64,000 nt of DNA, from assembly GCA_028023455.1 (NCBI GenBank), contig JAQFVV010000207.1, positions 1,939,243 through 2,003,242 on the forward strand, given 5' to 3'. The notes beneath the pieces are model-generated. The model made no database searches and was not told the DNA's origin. It worked only from the letters and a program-made list of their open reading frames with translations. Made by a program: the position numbers and the translations under genes. Of the stretch, positions 46,856-59,479 are shown one piece after another (position 1 is the first letter of the stretch; each line of letters starts with the position of its first letter). Source of the stretch: Epiperipatus broadwayi (Eukaryota; Onychophora; Udeonychophora; Euonychophora; Peripatidae).

Positions 46856-49800
46856 TTATCATTTTCACTCATTATCAATTCACTGCAGGATGAAGGCCTT
46901 TCCAAGTTTAATCCATCTTCTCCAAATTTTAGCCTTTTTTTCTCTACACCACACAAGCACTCTTCCTTCCAACTCACATTTGGTCTTTTTTTAGGTCTTT
47001 TACAATCAATTAAAATCTTCAACTGCCCATATATTATCATCTCTTTTAATAATATGTCCAGCTTAACTCCACTTCAGTCTTTTAATGTTTCTAATGATGT
47101 CAGTAACACCTGTTTGTTTTCTCACCTATTCATTTCATTTACAATTTTCATCTTCATACTCCTAATATACATCTCCCCATATTTCATTCAGTAGTCTGTT
47201 CTTGTCTTAAACATTCAAATCTCAGATCTGTAAGTAAGAACTGGTAACACTATTTATTAAATGCCTTTCTTTCTGTTTAATATTAAATTACTTCTATCAA
47301 AATCCTTCAACCAAGTTTATGTCTATGATCAACTTTTATCCACTCTATTACCCTCTATAGTAGTAATCTGACCAAGATATTTGAATTTGGTAATTTCTAA
47401 CTCATTATTATCTATCTTTATTTTCTTCTGTTCAGAAAATTCATTCAACATTATTTTAGTATTTTTAACATTTATCATTAATCCTACTTTCTTACTTTCA
47501 TCTGATAATTCTTGCAACATTTCTATAAGATCTAAAGCATTATTTTCAAAAACAATTATATCATCTGCCAAATCTGTTTGATTTTAAACAATCTCCATTA
47601 ATTTTATTAATTCCCCTTGTTTTCCAATTTAATGCCCCAATATATTATTTGTAAATCTGCTGCAAAAAGTTTTAGAAATTTGAAATCACTCTGTCCAACA
47701 CCCATTTAAATTTTAATTTATTAAATATCATTATATAATCAAACTGTTTTATTGAATTTTCATAAATATTCTTCAGAATATGACAGTATCCTGTATCTAT
47801 ATCTTGATGATTCAATGCTTTAATCACTAAAATGCTTATAGACTCAAGTGCATTTTTATAGTCTGTAAATCCAAAGCATAATAACAACTCATATTTATTG
47901 GTTTTTTCTATAACATCTCTCAATACTTGGATATTATCCATTGTACAAAAACCTTTTTTAAATTCAGTTTGTTGTTTTGTTTGGTAAAAATCAAAAGTTC
48001 ATTATAGACGAGTTGTAATTATTTAAGTAAAAATTGTGTATAGAAAAAATAAGTCAGGTAAGTGTGTATAATATATTTTTTATCACTTTTTTCAATATTA
48101 ATATTAATACTGCATTCTTCCAATCATCTGGTACATCTTTATCATTTAGACATCTAATACATAACTTTGCCAAATTCTTTTCAATTTCTTTTTCTGTTTC
48201 TTTTAAGATACCAATGAAGCTTTTCCAAACTCTATAAATTTAATTGCATGTCTTACTACTTTACATAAAATCCTGGACAAATCGGAAGTTATAATAATTG
48301 AAAGATATAATTTTCTTGCTTTTTATTGCTATATATTTCTTCGTAGAATTTTTCAACACATTTCATTATGTCATCTATCTTTTTAGTAATAGTTTTTGAA
48401 TGATAGAAGAAATAAGTTTTTTTCCAATACCAAGATGTTGTTTTACACTCCAGAGACATCCCTTCTACAGTTTTCTTTTCTATATTACAATTATACTTTC
48501 TTATATCATTATCAACTTTTCTTCATAAGGTTTTACAAAATTCAAGATATTCTATCTTTCTTAATGCATTATTTTTATACATTTTTATATTCTTTCTGTT
48601 TTTCATAAATTGCTTGTTTGTACCAGCTGTCTTTGTTGCAGTATTTAAAAGTGTGTCAGTTACTTACTTATTGATTTCATTCAAATCTGAATCATGTTTA
48701 AAAGCTGTTAATATTTGAAAACAATTTGCAAGTTCTAATTTAAATTCGTTAGAACGTTTCTGACGATTAAAAATATCAACTGTGAATATTGGTTTGTTTT
48801 TTTAAAATAATTTTGTCTCTACTTTTGCATCAACATGTATCTTACATCTCACTAATCAATAATCCCTTTCTGTGCTGAAATTAAGGACATTGCAATATAG
48901 AAATATATATTCACTGTTAGAGAAATTATAATCCAGTTCTGCTATGCATTCATTTGAATGCTTTCATGTCCATTTCATTTAACATTTTTCTCAAAAAAAA
49001 AAATTCATAATAGAACTTTTTTTCCTGAAAATTCCACAATGATATGACCTTTCTAAATTTTATCACCACAACCAAATTTACTTACAACATTTTAATTTTT
49101 CAATTGATTACCAATTCTAGCATGGAAATCTGCTATATTCTTTTGTATAATTAAAAACCTTGTATACATCCATATCAAAATCGGATGACTACTTTATCAC
49201 TATAAGAACTTATGGGGATATAAATCTGAAATATCTGCATTTGATATCTGATTTTAAGTTGAATAACTAATCTTGCCATTCTATTTGTTACATCATCAAT
49301 CTCCACAATGTTGTTCTATCTCTTTTTAAATAAATCATATTCCCACTTGCATTTCCGATGCCTCTTTACAAGTCAGTTCTTCTTTTTCTGATCTTTTCCC
49401 TTCACTCAAAAGTGATCTGCAGCTATAAGTATTTAAATAATTTGTCATCATCAAATGGCAGCCTAGGTCACAGTAAAAGATTCTTATCAGTCTTGAGTCA
49501 GAAATAATTTTTGTCTGTCATGAGTATAAATAACTATTAAAAACATATATTCACACACATATTCATTCTGTCTTCAGAAAATTCATCTGATTATAATCAA
49601 AAGATAATAAGTCACTAAGATTAAAGACAAGGATGGTTTATGATTTTAAATTCATAGATGGAAAGCTAATAAACTCACTACATTGACTAATGCATGTTGA
49701 TGAGCAACTTTTTCATGTTCATATACTATAGGAATAATAACATTTTAATAACAGCTGCAACAATGAGAACATATGAAGTGGACATTAAGATTTGTCCTAC

Positions 49801-49878
49801 TCAGTTCCATTAAGGCCTCCAAGAAAAATCAAAGGCTCTTTATGCTAATAACAGTATTTGTTTCTGCAGCCTATTTAT
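46856..49878 (-). mobile_element. RTE-clade element, copy D, full length but heavily mutated
   Basis: The element is 3.02 kb between exact 14 bp duplications. The minus-strand order is leader, endonuclease remnant (49450-49000), reverse transcriptase N-terminal part (48680-48100), palm (47941-47329) and C-terminal tail (47040-46870). In the palm the catalytic box reads as ADDIIVF (about 47571-47550). Many frameshifts break it up. The intact ends with an eroded interior suggest it is older than copy A. Confidence 0.88.
47329..47941 (-). pseudogene. RTE reverse transcriptase palm remnants, copy D
   Basis: Two pieces are readable. At 47941-47672, DNIQVLRDVIEKTNKYELLL leads into CFGFTDYKNALES. 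At 47571-47329, ADDIIVFENNALDLIEMLQE leads into KYLGQIT. They keep the family order but are separated by frame changes, and the GVRQGD segment is damaged. Confidence 0.75.
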
Positions 49879-49892
49879 ATGTGTTATATATT
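49879..49892. repeat. Target-site duplication, right copy, of RTE copy D
   Basis: ATGTGTTATATATT is identical to 46842-46855. Confidence 0.88.
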
Positions 49893-50575
49893 ATAATGAT
49901 ACTTTTTGATTGCAATAAATACTTCTGTTAAGTAGTTAATAAATTTCAAATAAAATTGGTTGAATTTAAATATATACAGTAATATTACTCAAATATCCTT
50001 GATGATGATGATTTATACATTAAAACTAGAGGTTAAAGTAAGCACAAATCTTGCCGAGAGTAATTTTAATATGTTTTCATTGTATTACTAAATAAAAAAT
50101 GAAACTTTAAGGCCCCAAGTCTTTTTAATAAAACATTTAACACCTGATCATCATCATTAATAAATTGTTACCATCATTCCTACATGGTTTCCAGTGGTTT
50201 GTATGATTTTTCAGAATTGTGGATATTAATAGTAAATTAGATATTAATAGCATAATGCTAGAATTGAGTTCAATACGCAAACACAAATTACATGAACTAA
50301 TGAAACAAAGTAAGTTAACAATTTATTAAAAATTAATATATATATATAGAATTTGTGTATATATTTGCAACTATTACCAAGCATACAAAATGCTAAAAAT
50401 AATAGATTTTATTTATAGTTTTAACTTAAGGTCAGAAAATAATTATATTGATAAGATTTTGCCATGTGCAAAATTTAGAAAGTACAAAACCATGGTGTTC
50501 TGCAAATATTGTTTTACTATCTTTATGAATGTTTTAATTAGTTAGTTTGAAGGTGGTCATTATTTTTCTTGAGCA
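49893..50575. other. AT-rich spacer
   Basis: No gene or element was recognised. Confidence 0.45.
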
Positions 50576-51139
50576 GTGATGATGTTAGATAGGATATGCA
50601 GTAACACGAGTGGCATTATACATAGTCTGGGTGTGGGTCTTACAAACATTACTCAGCTCTTTCTAAATAGCATCATTAAAGCAGATATTTGCTGGTTTTG
50701 GCAAACTTTAGCATTAGTCACTGGATCTGACTACATCTCCTGTATTTTCACCCCTGTAGTTTTGGTTGTTCAGCCACACATACTAAATAGCTTACCACTA
50801 GATAAGGTAAGCATACTTTTTGTTATAAATAGAGCATTGAAAAATACTATAAAACATTCAAAGTACAGCTACTCAAGTTTTTTGGTGGAGAACAGTTTTA
50901 TGGTCTCTCATCTCTTATTGGAGTGGTGCAACAGTACTTCTGGAGTTAAGGTTTTGAATAAACTAGAGTGGACTGTTCCTGTTTTTACTGGTATTTTTGA
51001 CAGTTTGAATTTGGAGGTTTTTATTTTGGCTGTTTCTGCTAGAATGTCAATGATGGCCATCTTCATCACCATAATTATTATTAAAGTCTTTATTCAATTC
51101 TATGTTACATTCATCATAAATTTTACATGCATAGAATAA
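50576..51139 (+). CDS. Unidentified 187-codon open frame
   Basis: This is the longest open frame in the window that is not plainly from a retroelement. It reads MMMLDRICSNTSGIIHSLGV and so on, with a hydrophobic stretch near residues 55-70 and another (MMAIFITIIIIKVFIQF) near 160-176 that could be a membrane segment. I recognise no family, motif or signal peptide. The surrounding sequence is repeat-rich. A chance frame, or part of an unclassified repeat, is at least as likely as a gene. No splice structure or upstream promoter could be argued. Confidence 0.2.
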   Translation: MMMLDRICSNTSGIIHSLGVGLTNITQLFLNSIIKADICWFWQTLALVTGSDYISCIFTPVVLVVQPHILNSLPLDKVSILFVINRALKNTIKHSKYSYSSFLVENSFMVSHLLLEWCNSTSGVKVLNKLEWTVPVFTGIFDSLNLEVFILAVSARMSMMAIFITIIIIKVFIQFYVTFIINFTCIE

Positions 51140-51295
51140 TAAAATAAAAATAAAAAAGTAACAAGTTTGGCATGTGATTACATGTTGATTACAATCTTGT
51201 GTATCTTTACATTGTTTGAAATTCTTGTCATGTCTTATACAATACTAATTTTTATCTAGATGCATTCTTCAAAAAGCACAGTTACAGCAAAAAAA

Positions 51296-51470
51296 ATATT
51301 TCTCTATCAGTTATTAAAACAGGCAAAACTCTATATGTTTTGCCACTCAGTGCAAGCCAGAGTAATGAATGGATGCCAGAAGGCTTGTGCATAAAATCCC
51401 CATCTAGTGCCTAATCCAATATACTCAGACTACTTTCTGGCTTATGGTTTTTGTCAGTGGTGGTGATCAT
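51296..51470 (-). mobile_element. Decayed fragment of the 456 bp hammerhead family
   Basis: The minus strand matches about 170 bp of the unit, including AGCCAGAAAGTAGTCTGAG, GGGGATTTTATGCACAAGCC, TTCTGGCATCCATTCATTAC and a GTGGCAAAAC-like continuation. The hammerhead core is CTGACAA, with the invariant G8 lost, and stem II is disrupted, so it is inactive. It shows that the family has older, dispersed members. Confidence 0.75.
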
Positions 51471-51516
51471 GTGATGTTTATTAGCTTATAATCAGGTATA
51501 AGGTTCTTGGCTGATT

Positions 51517-51735
51517 GTGGCACTCTACATGCTAGATTATTGTTTCATGTGTGACCAAATGGCAGAAAAGTATCTGGAAGTACAATCTTATATCTTATTC
51601 TTAGTTGTTCCAGTTTATTATTTGGCTTTGATGTTGCTTGTGATTGTAATTGCAAACAAAAATGCACTTTGTGCAGCACAACACATAAAGTGTGAATGTG
51701 AAAGCTTTTATGCTGGAGGAAAACAACTTCTGTGA
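51517..51735 (+). other. Unidentified short frame with one hydrophobic stretch
   Basis: The 72 codons include YILFLVVPVYYLALMLLVIV near residues 25-44 and a Cys-rich end (CAAQHIKCECESF). I know of no matching family. Its position directly after a decayed hammerhead fragment and its isolation argue for a chance frame. Confidence 0.15.
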
Positions 51736-52084
51736 AACTTTTGAGATTTGTGATAAATATATGATTTCTAAATGACATCAATTTTAATCATGAGTTTAAG
51801 AATCCAATACATTCTTGAAGAATATGACATTGGGTTATTTTTTCTCTGTCACATTGTTGGAATGTATCATCTATGTCATAAACTCTTCTATATTTCAAGG
51901 CGTGTGCTGTGGATAATATATTATGGTTAAGTTTGTCTAAGAGATCAAAGAATTTGGGTTCTACTGATCAATGTTAAATTTTTTGATCAGCTCATTATTT
52001 ATACCAAGTAAATGTTGGTGGTCACATAAGTGTTTGGGTTTGAACAGTTTGTATGCTTCCCAGTAGTTGACCTTTCATTGTAAC

Positions 52085-52250
<166 letters not shown>

Positions 52251-53385
52251 ATTATCAAATTAGAATATATCTCGGGAAACTGATCTACTTTTTCATGTTC
52301 TAATCCACTTGTTTTACAGAAGTATAAAATATTAATTTGATAGCTCTTTTGCTACATTTGTAATAATTGTGTTTATGGCATTAATTGTATATTATTTATT
52401 GAGTGAAGTCTGGCTTAGATTATACATTTTTCTGGCATAAATAAATGATGATGATGTACTAGATTTCACGTGAATATATACATTTTTCTTCGAAGTCAAA
52501 AACAACCTAGTTTTAATGGTCACCAATTATTTTTGTAAGTTCATGCAAAAATATTTCTTAAATTTAATTCACAGCAGTCATTTGACTTTTAAAGTATGTT
52601 TCCATTATTGATTATATTATACAAATATTTCATGTGATTATACACTTTCTGCATAATTTATTTCTTTTACATTGTGTTCTATTGTGATGAGATGTGATGT
52701 ACTATGGCATCTCCTTTTTCAGAGTCAGGAATCTCTCAGCAACTATGCCCAAAGAAACCTGTTAGCCATCTTATGTTCCATTTCCATTTCCCACCCTATG
52801 TTTTTCCCACATTCTTCTCTATCCTGCTCCATCCCATTTCCACATCATAATCTTTGTCACTCTCATTTTTATCCATTTTGTTATCTGCCATTTACTCATA
52901 ACCCAGTTAAATACTATTTTGGTTATTCTCTTATTATTCCTAAATTGCAATTTACAGAACATTTTCATTTTGCTTTTTGCATTTCTCATATAAAAAACTT
53001 GACCATTCCATTCCTTGTTGAATGGTCCCCTTTGCCATCTATACATCTGCAGCTAATGCATGTATTTTTACTTCTCTTTGTATTTTCTTAAGTAATATAA
53101 CACTCCTTTATTAACACATAATGCATCAATACCATATGTTAATTCTGTTACTGCCACTCCCATACAATTCTGGCTGCATCATATTTATTATTTGAAAACA
53201 TTTAATTTCGTTATCAATCTTTTTTATTTTCTTTGCTTCATTTATCATTTTTTTCTCTCATTCATTCAAGCAATTTCTCTGATTACTTAAGATGATTCCA
53301 AAATAGTTATATCTATTCATCACATTTAACTTTATATCCCCCAATAAAAATTCTTTTTCTTCTCTTACCCCAGTATTAATCATCA

Positions 53386-53652
53386 TTACTTTGATTTTTC
53401 TTCACTAAATTTAATCCCCATCTCTTTACCCACTCTTGCACATGTCTTAAGCATAACGTCCATATTTTCTATACTTTCTGTGCACAAAAAGACATCAACT
53501 ACAAATAAAAGACCTGACAATGTATATACTCCCTTACCACCTATTAGTGGTATCTCTACCCATCTGTCTAGCCTTTCTATTGCTTTTTCCATTTTTCTCA
53601 AATACAACAAAAACAAAATATGTGACATAGGGTATCCATGACTTAGTCCCAT
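53386..53652 (-). pseudogene. Reverse transcriptase palm fragment of the third non-LTR element
   Basis: GLSHGYPMSHILFLLYLRKM matches the GxxQGxPLSPxLFxLYI block. VYTLSGLLFVVDVFLCTESI sits at the catalytic position, but the two Asp residues are reduced to one. CARVGKEMGIKFSEEKSK matches the block after the palm. Loss of a catalytic Asp and of the upstream frame makes it inactive. Confidence 0.65.
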
Positions 53653-53889
53653 CCCATTTCTAACTTTAAATTGATTCTATATTCCCTAATTGATAGGTAT
53701 AGTAATTATTTTCATACAATCTCTTAATAATATTCACTAAAGCTCCATTCATTCCCAAATTTACTAAACTTATCCATAAGCTATTTTTATTTACTTATCA
53801 TATGCCTTCTCTATACCTATAAAAACCATATATAACTGTCTAGCTGTATTTCTATTCATATCTTTAACTTGTGTTACTACTGAAACGAT

Positions 53890-56800
53890 AACTTTCCAAG
53901 CCCCTATCGTTTCACCATCAAACCTAATGACGCTCTCATCTGTGCTAAGTTCGAACCTATTTAAATGTTAATAAATTTAAAATTAGTTCATTTCTGTCTA
54001 AACAGCATTATATATTTACGTGCGAACGAACGCTATAATTAGATAGGATTAGTAAAATTATAGCGTACTAAATTTATTTAATATTTCTAAAAATGTTCGT
54101 TATATTATTTAAGTTAGAAGAAAATTATTAATTTTGTTTGTTAATATTGTAATTTCGTATGTGGATATATAATCTGTGCTATATAGAAGAAAGACATGAT
54201 TTAAAATATGTAAAAGCCATTATCTAAAAATAATATTAAATGTCTTTAAAAATTGTTAAAAGATTTCTTGTTTTAAATATATTTCAGGGAAAAAGTTTCT
54301 CGAAAATATATTTAAAAGCTATATCAATATGTTTGTAAATTATTTTAAATAAATATGTTAAAAATGTTTTCGTTTTAAAAAAATGTTAAAAGGTTGTTTT
54401 TAATGTAAGATAAAAATAAAAGCTGGTCAAGTAATTAAAAAGATTTCTGGTTGTAAACAAGTGTCATTAACGACCACACCTGGAATTCCTAAAAAGTAAA
54501 ACTAGTTCAAAATTTACTAATTAAAATCTCCTTAGATAAGATTAAGTTATTTTAAAATCTAAATTGGACAATTGTTTGCAACGAAAAATCTTAATTATAA
54601 TAATAGCTTATGGAATGTTTCTAACATAAGTTATCTAAGATCTGGATTATAAATTGAAAGTTATTTAATTAAATTCCTGAGTTTAGTGAGTCTTGAGGCG
54701 ATAGATTCCGATAAGGAAAAGATATAAATACTCTGTATTTTTAACAAAGGACAGCCATATTGTTAGTGAGAATTGCAGCCAGTCTTCACAATTGTTAATG
54801 TTTAACATGTCCGGCTAAAAGCGGGCATCTTGTTGCTGTTACTCCGCGGGAGAACGGGGTTTCTCTCGTCGAAATGCCTAAACCACCATCATGCCGCTAG
54901 CAGAGATAAGCCTAACAGAATGGAAAAGATGATGCCATCAGCCACCCAGTAAAACTCACCAAACCTACAGCAAGAACTTGCAGTCCAGATAAATAATACC
55001 GGTACCATTTTATTTTTCAAACCGCAGAGCTCTGTGTAATTCTAAATGTAAATATATCTATATAAGTTAGCTAACTCTCTTTTTAAAATAATGATAAAGC
55101 TAAATGTAATCAAAACTTAAAATCCATTTAATATTTTAAATGTCAATTTCTATCAAAATTTAATGTTGTTAAAGTTTAAATAATCTGACTTATTTATATT
55201 TTCCATTCACTTCAAAGTAAATTATTTAGTTTAAAGTTATATCACTGCGGTTGTGTCTATATTTCTTTGCTTATTTTAATTAAATGCTTTTATAATTTAT
55301 ATGCCAATATTTCGAAACAGTAGGCACTTAATTTCATGTATATTTTAAGAAGATATTATTTGAAAATCTTCGTGTAATTTGTTTATAGCATCAACTTTCT
55401 GCGCTGTTTCGAAATCCTATTTTTTTTATTATTTAAATGATTTAATATGTGAAATGTGGCTCTTTTGATCAACCAGTTAAAAACTTAACCTTATAGTTTT
55501 ATTTAGAATTAAATTTAGCCTTGATCATATTTATAAGTATATTTGACATTTAAATTCTTAAGTCCATAGAAATATACTTTCCCTCCTTAAATATTTATTA
55601 TCTATAAGTAACTTAATAGATCGAGCATGTCAAAGTACAGATGTAGTAATATTCCCTCTCATAGCATAGATGTTTATAATCAGGCTACACAAGAGTTGGT
55701 CCCAATTTGATAGAGCTAATATGCTATTAACTCGTATTTCATAGTATGAAATATACTATTTCTTTGCTTGGCGGATGTGATATTTTATAAAAATATTCTC
55801 GTTTTGCTGCTATACGTAATATACGTATCTCAAGATAGAGCCACGGCATTGCCAGCACATCTTCTCTTATAGGGTAGAGCAGTAGCGAAGCCTGAGCCAA
55901 GGTCAGGTTAGCACGTAAGTCCCCCACCATTCCTGAACACAATGTTCCTTTTCACGCAGCATTGCGATCGGTTACAGGGTACCGGCATTTGTCACAAGAA
56001 CCCTGAAGTTATTTCATCCATCTGCAGAGCGACTTTTCCTATTATTGTTTACCTGTGCCATAGCACATTGGTAAAATCTTATGCAGCCAACTCTCCCACC
56101 TTAATTAACATAACGCTTTCAGCATTCTGAAATTTTCTCTCGAAAGCCATGTTCGATCGATCATTACTTGAGCTGGTTTATGCGCTTGTTATTAAGTCAT
56201 ATTGTATATTTTAGTAAATGAATTCATGATCAAAGTTTAATATAATTATTTATATACCAGCCACAAATGTAATAGGATTTGGCTTAACTAGAGTTATAGA
56301 CATAACATAGTGAGTGATTAAATATGTATCAGTTGTAAAGCAATTCATAAGATGGGCATATGTTAAACCCATTTATGAAAATTTAATGAAATTATTTATA
56401 CAAAGCTATTTTGAATTGTGTATAAAAAGAGAATGTTTTCTCTTATCCACCCAATGTTTGCGTACATTCGACGCTGAAATGTGTAAAACTTATCAATTTC
56501 ATGCCAATTGTAAATAAATATATAATTAGTTTAATGTATTTCATTCTCTGTCTCGTTATTGATCTAATTCAATCCAATTCTAATTATTATTTATAGTCTA
56601 TATATGTGAAAACTATGCATTAAGTTAAATTAGATTAGTGATATATTTTAGTCAATTAAGAACCTCTCTTTTAATTATCAGAGTCTTATTGCTTCTCCGT
56701 GACCTATGTCGGCCGTGTGGAAAGAGGTATACTATGTGTAATTTCAAGGTGGTCATTCGTAGGGTCTTGAGTCTTGGAATCCTGGCTTACGAGTTGAAGT

Positions 56801-56955
56801 ATGGTCAGACTTGGGATGTCACAGTCCTAGTCTGGTCAGCTTCGGTCTCTTTTGCTTGGATTCTGAATTCTGTTACGCGAATGTACAAACTTGACTGTTA
56901 CACTACAAATAAACTCTCTTGTATATGCTTATCTAATCAAAATCCGTTTTGCATT
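53890..56955. other. ~3.07 kb unidentified insert inside the third non-LTR element
   Basis: Non-LTR coding signal stops near 56960 and resumes near 53880 on the minus strand. The DNA between has no long frame. It begins on the left with an inverted pair TGAAACGATA/TATCGTTTCA (about 53880-53913). It contains GC-richer islands at about 54760-55030, 55790-56130 and 56690-56900, and an imperfect inverted pair TTTCGAAACAG/CTGTTTCGAAA at about 55313 and 55401. I found no matching long terminal repeats or duplication, so its nature is open. It could be an old LTR or DNA element, or a rearrangement. Confidence 0.45.
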
Positions 56956-57908
56956 TCTCATGCTATATTATTTTTCTTCCACACACTTTGTGATCCTTCC
57001 AGCCACCATATATGCACAAACTTTATATAACACTGGCATTATCTTTATTGGTCTCCAATAGCTTAACTGTCTATGATCCTTACTCTTTCGTTTAAATATT
57101 AGCCTTACTCCTGTATTGCTCCAACTATCTGGAAAATCTCTTCTGTCCCATCTTATTAAAACATGATAATAGATTATTTCCTAAATTCATTACCATCTGT
57201 GCTGCCCATCTTTCTAAATCTCTTGCTTTTTCACTTTTCAATTTCTTCCCTGCCTCATTCAATTCATTTTCTGTAAAACTAATATTTCAATTACTATATG
57301 CTTTCATGTTTGTCATCACTCAGACTTTCACATCTAACATCTTTTTTATATCCATTATATATTTATTTAATATTGTCTCTACTTCTTCTCTAAAGATACA
57401 CTCTATTCCCTCATTATCTAGTAATATTATTTCCCTCCCCCCTACATTTAATGTATTTCCAAAATTTTTTACTCCCATCTCATCCATTTTTATTAATATC
57501 CCCCAACAATTTACTGTTTAATTTCATTCTTTCTCCATAATTATCTATTTTAGAGAACTTTTTTAAAAATACTTTCCAATTTAGCATTAATATCTTTTTC
57601 ACTTTCTTTGTATTTAATAACACACTTATATTGTCTGCATGCTTTTACCCCTTTCTTTTACACTTTTAATACTCACACTTTTCTATTACTTTTATTTTTC
57701 GGAATATTCTCATCGTAAACTCTATTTGCCACTTTTTCTACTTCACCACACCAGTCCTTATGTTCATTGCCAACCAACTCTTTCAAGATTTCTTCAACTT
57801 TTATTTTATATTCTTCTAACTTATTTTTATCATTCATTCTCCATCCACATCTTTCACTATATTTTCTACTTTTATTACTATTTTCCATTACATTATTAAC
57901 CATTTCTA

Positions 57909-58112
57909 TTATAAAGAAATTATATCACTATTACATACCCTCTCTTCATTATCAAACACTTTAATTTTCTGTACTTTATTGATATCCTTTTTCTCATCTA
58001 ATACATAATCTATTGTGTGAAATATATTATTTTTAGACCATGTATATTGTCTTTCATAAATATTTGATAAACTTTCAATGCTCAAATTCATTCTTTGACA
58101 AAAATTCTTCAA
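57909..58112 (-). pseudogene. Endonuclease C-terminal fragment of the third non-LTR element
   Basis: A 67-residue frame has YERQYTWSKNN, HTIDYVLDEK and NEERVCNSDIISL. These fit the TW, IDYVL and SDH motifs at the end of AP-type endonucleases, with the His of SDH replaced by Ile. Confidence 0.6.
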
Positions 58113-58150
58113 AAGCTGTCCTTCCTGTTATCTACATCATCAATTTCTTC

Positions 58151-59479
58151 AATATCCCCTTTGTATTTATATGTTAAACATCGCCCTCTTGATTTTCTGT
58201 GTGTGTGCAAAGTTTATATTACTGTATTGTTTACCTGTTAATTTCTGAATAAGTATTTTTATTACATTGTACGTTTAAGTATTTTAAAAGCAATTAGCAA
58301 ATTATTAAAATTGAAAAGGAAAAAATATATTAATAACGGAAAAAGATATTAATATAATAAGAAGAGAGAAACTAAATAGCATCGAATTGAAGTTACAGGT
58401 ATATAATAAACCTGTATTTCAGTTATTAAAAGTTAATTTGTTAAATTGGTAGTCGAGATGGAAAAAATACCCAAAAGATAGAAAAACGCTTGAAGGGTCT
58501 TTAATAGATAACGTTTTGTCTTTTCTTGAAAGCATGCTATAAAAGAGAAAGAAGAAAATGAAATCACATACTAGAAATTATTGACATTGTGTAAATTTAA
58601 ATAAACAAAAATTTTAGTTTTGGAAGCGTTGTAAACTGTGCCGAAAGATTGCTATAGTATTTCTGAGTACTGATACCAAACGAGCTAGCTAGAATGGCAA
58701 AATTATTTAAAGAATAAACATGATTTGCTTTTTTAACTTAAAAAAATCACTTTGAAGAAATCCAGATTATAATAAAATGTAGGTTTTGCCTATGGAATAA
58801 TCGATGATATTAAATTAAGTAAATGAGCTGTCTCTTATTTCGATCTATTTACAGATTGATTAAATGTATATATATGCATTCTTAAAATATTAATGTAATA
58901 CATATATATTAACAATTTGTATTATTTTGGAAAGTATATTATTTAAATTGTTTCATGTTTTTCTAGCTTGTCATTAATAAATTTTGAGAAATGTAATAGA
59001 TATAACATCTACTTGTATATAAAAACCGGAAGGCCCTAATAACATATATATATATATAAAGTTTTTTCGTTCTTTTGAGATTTAATGTTTCAAAATGTAA
59101 TGTTCAATATTTTTTTTTTGTAATAAAGCAGTAAATTATCTTTTAAATATAATGAAAAGACTCATAAAAATGTTTTATGTATATTTTTTCTGTTTTATGT
59201 TAGAATATGATTAACTTTTAAATTAAGAGAAAATTGAAAATAATTAAAATATAAAATTAATTATCTGTTTCTGCAATCAATAGGTAATATTGGTTTTATT
59301 CTCAATTAAATTCTACTGTATAAATAAATAATAACCCTTCGATTGAATATTAAATTGTTGGATATATAGTTTTATGATTGCCTTTTTTGATGATCTGGAT
59401 AAAAAAAAATTTAGCCGATATATATGTAATATTATAAAGCAATATCTGTATTTCTTCGAAATAATATAAGTAATCTTGT
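58151..59479. other. AT-rich spacer
   Basis: No gene or element was recognised. Short (TA)n runs are near 58868 and 59046. Confidence 0.5.

Larger units (their letters stand above)
52650..58150 (-). mobile_element. Third non-LTR retrotransposon (APE type), split by ~3 kb
   Basis: Minus-strand pieces are in order. An endonuclease end lies at 58112-57909 (YTWSKNN, then IDYVL, then an SDH-like NSDI). A linker frame lies at 57903-57673. A finger-region stretch ending in GRITKCVEEK lies near 57090-56970. The palm begins at about 53860 with FIGIEKAYDK, then GLSHGYPMSHILF (53652-53386) and a mutated catalytic box, LLFVVDV, in place of FADD. A Trp-rich C-terminal piece lies at 53046-52819. About 50 codons between finger and palm are missing at the split. 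The motif style differs from RTE and from the GC-rich element. I cannot assign the clade. Confidence 0.6.

Noticed and set aside
52672-53091. 139-codon plus-strand frame
   Set aside because: It is antisense to the C-terminal region of the third non-LTR element, whose minus-strand reading gives the retroelement-like Trp-rich basic tail.
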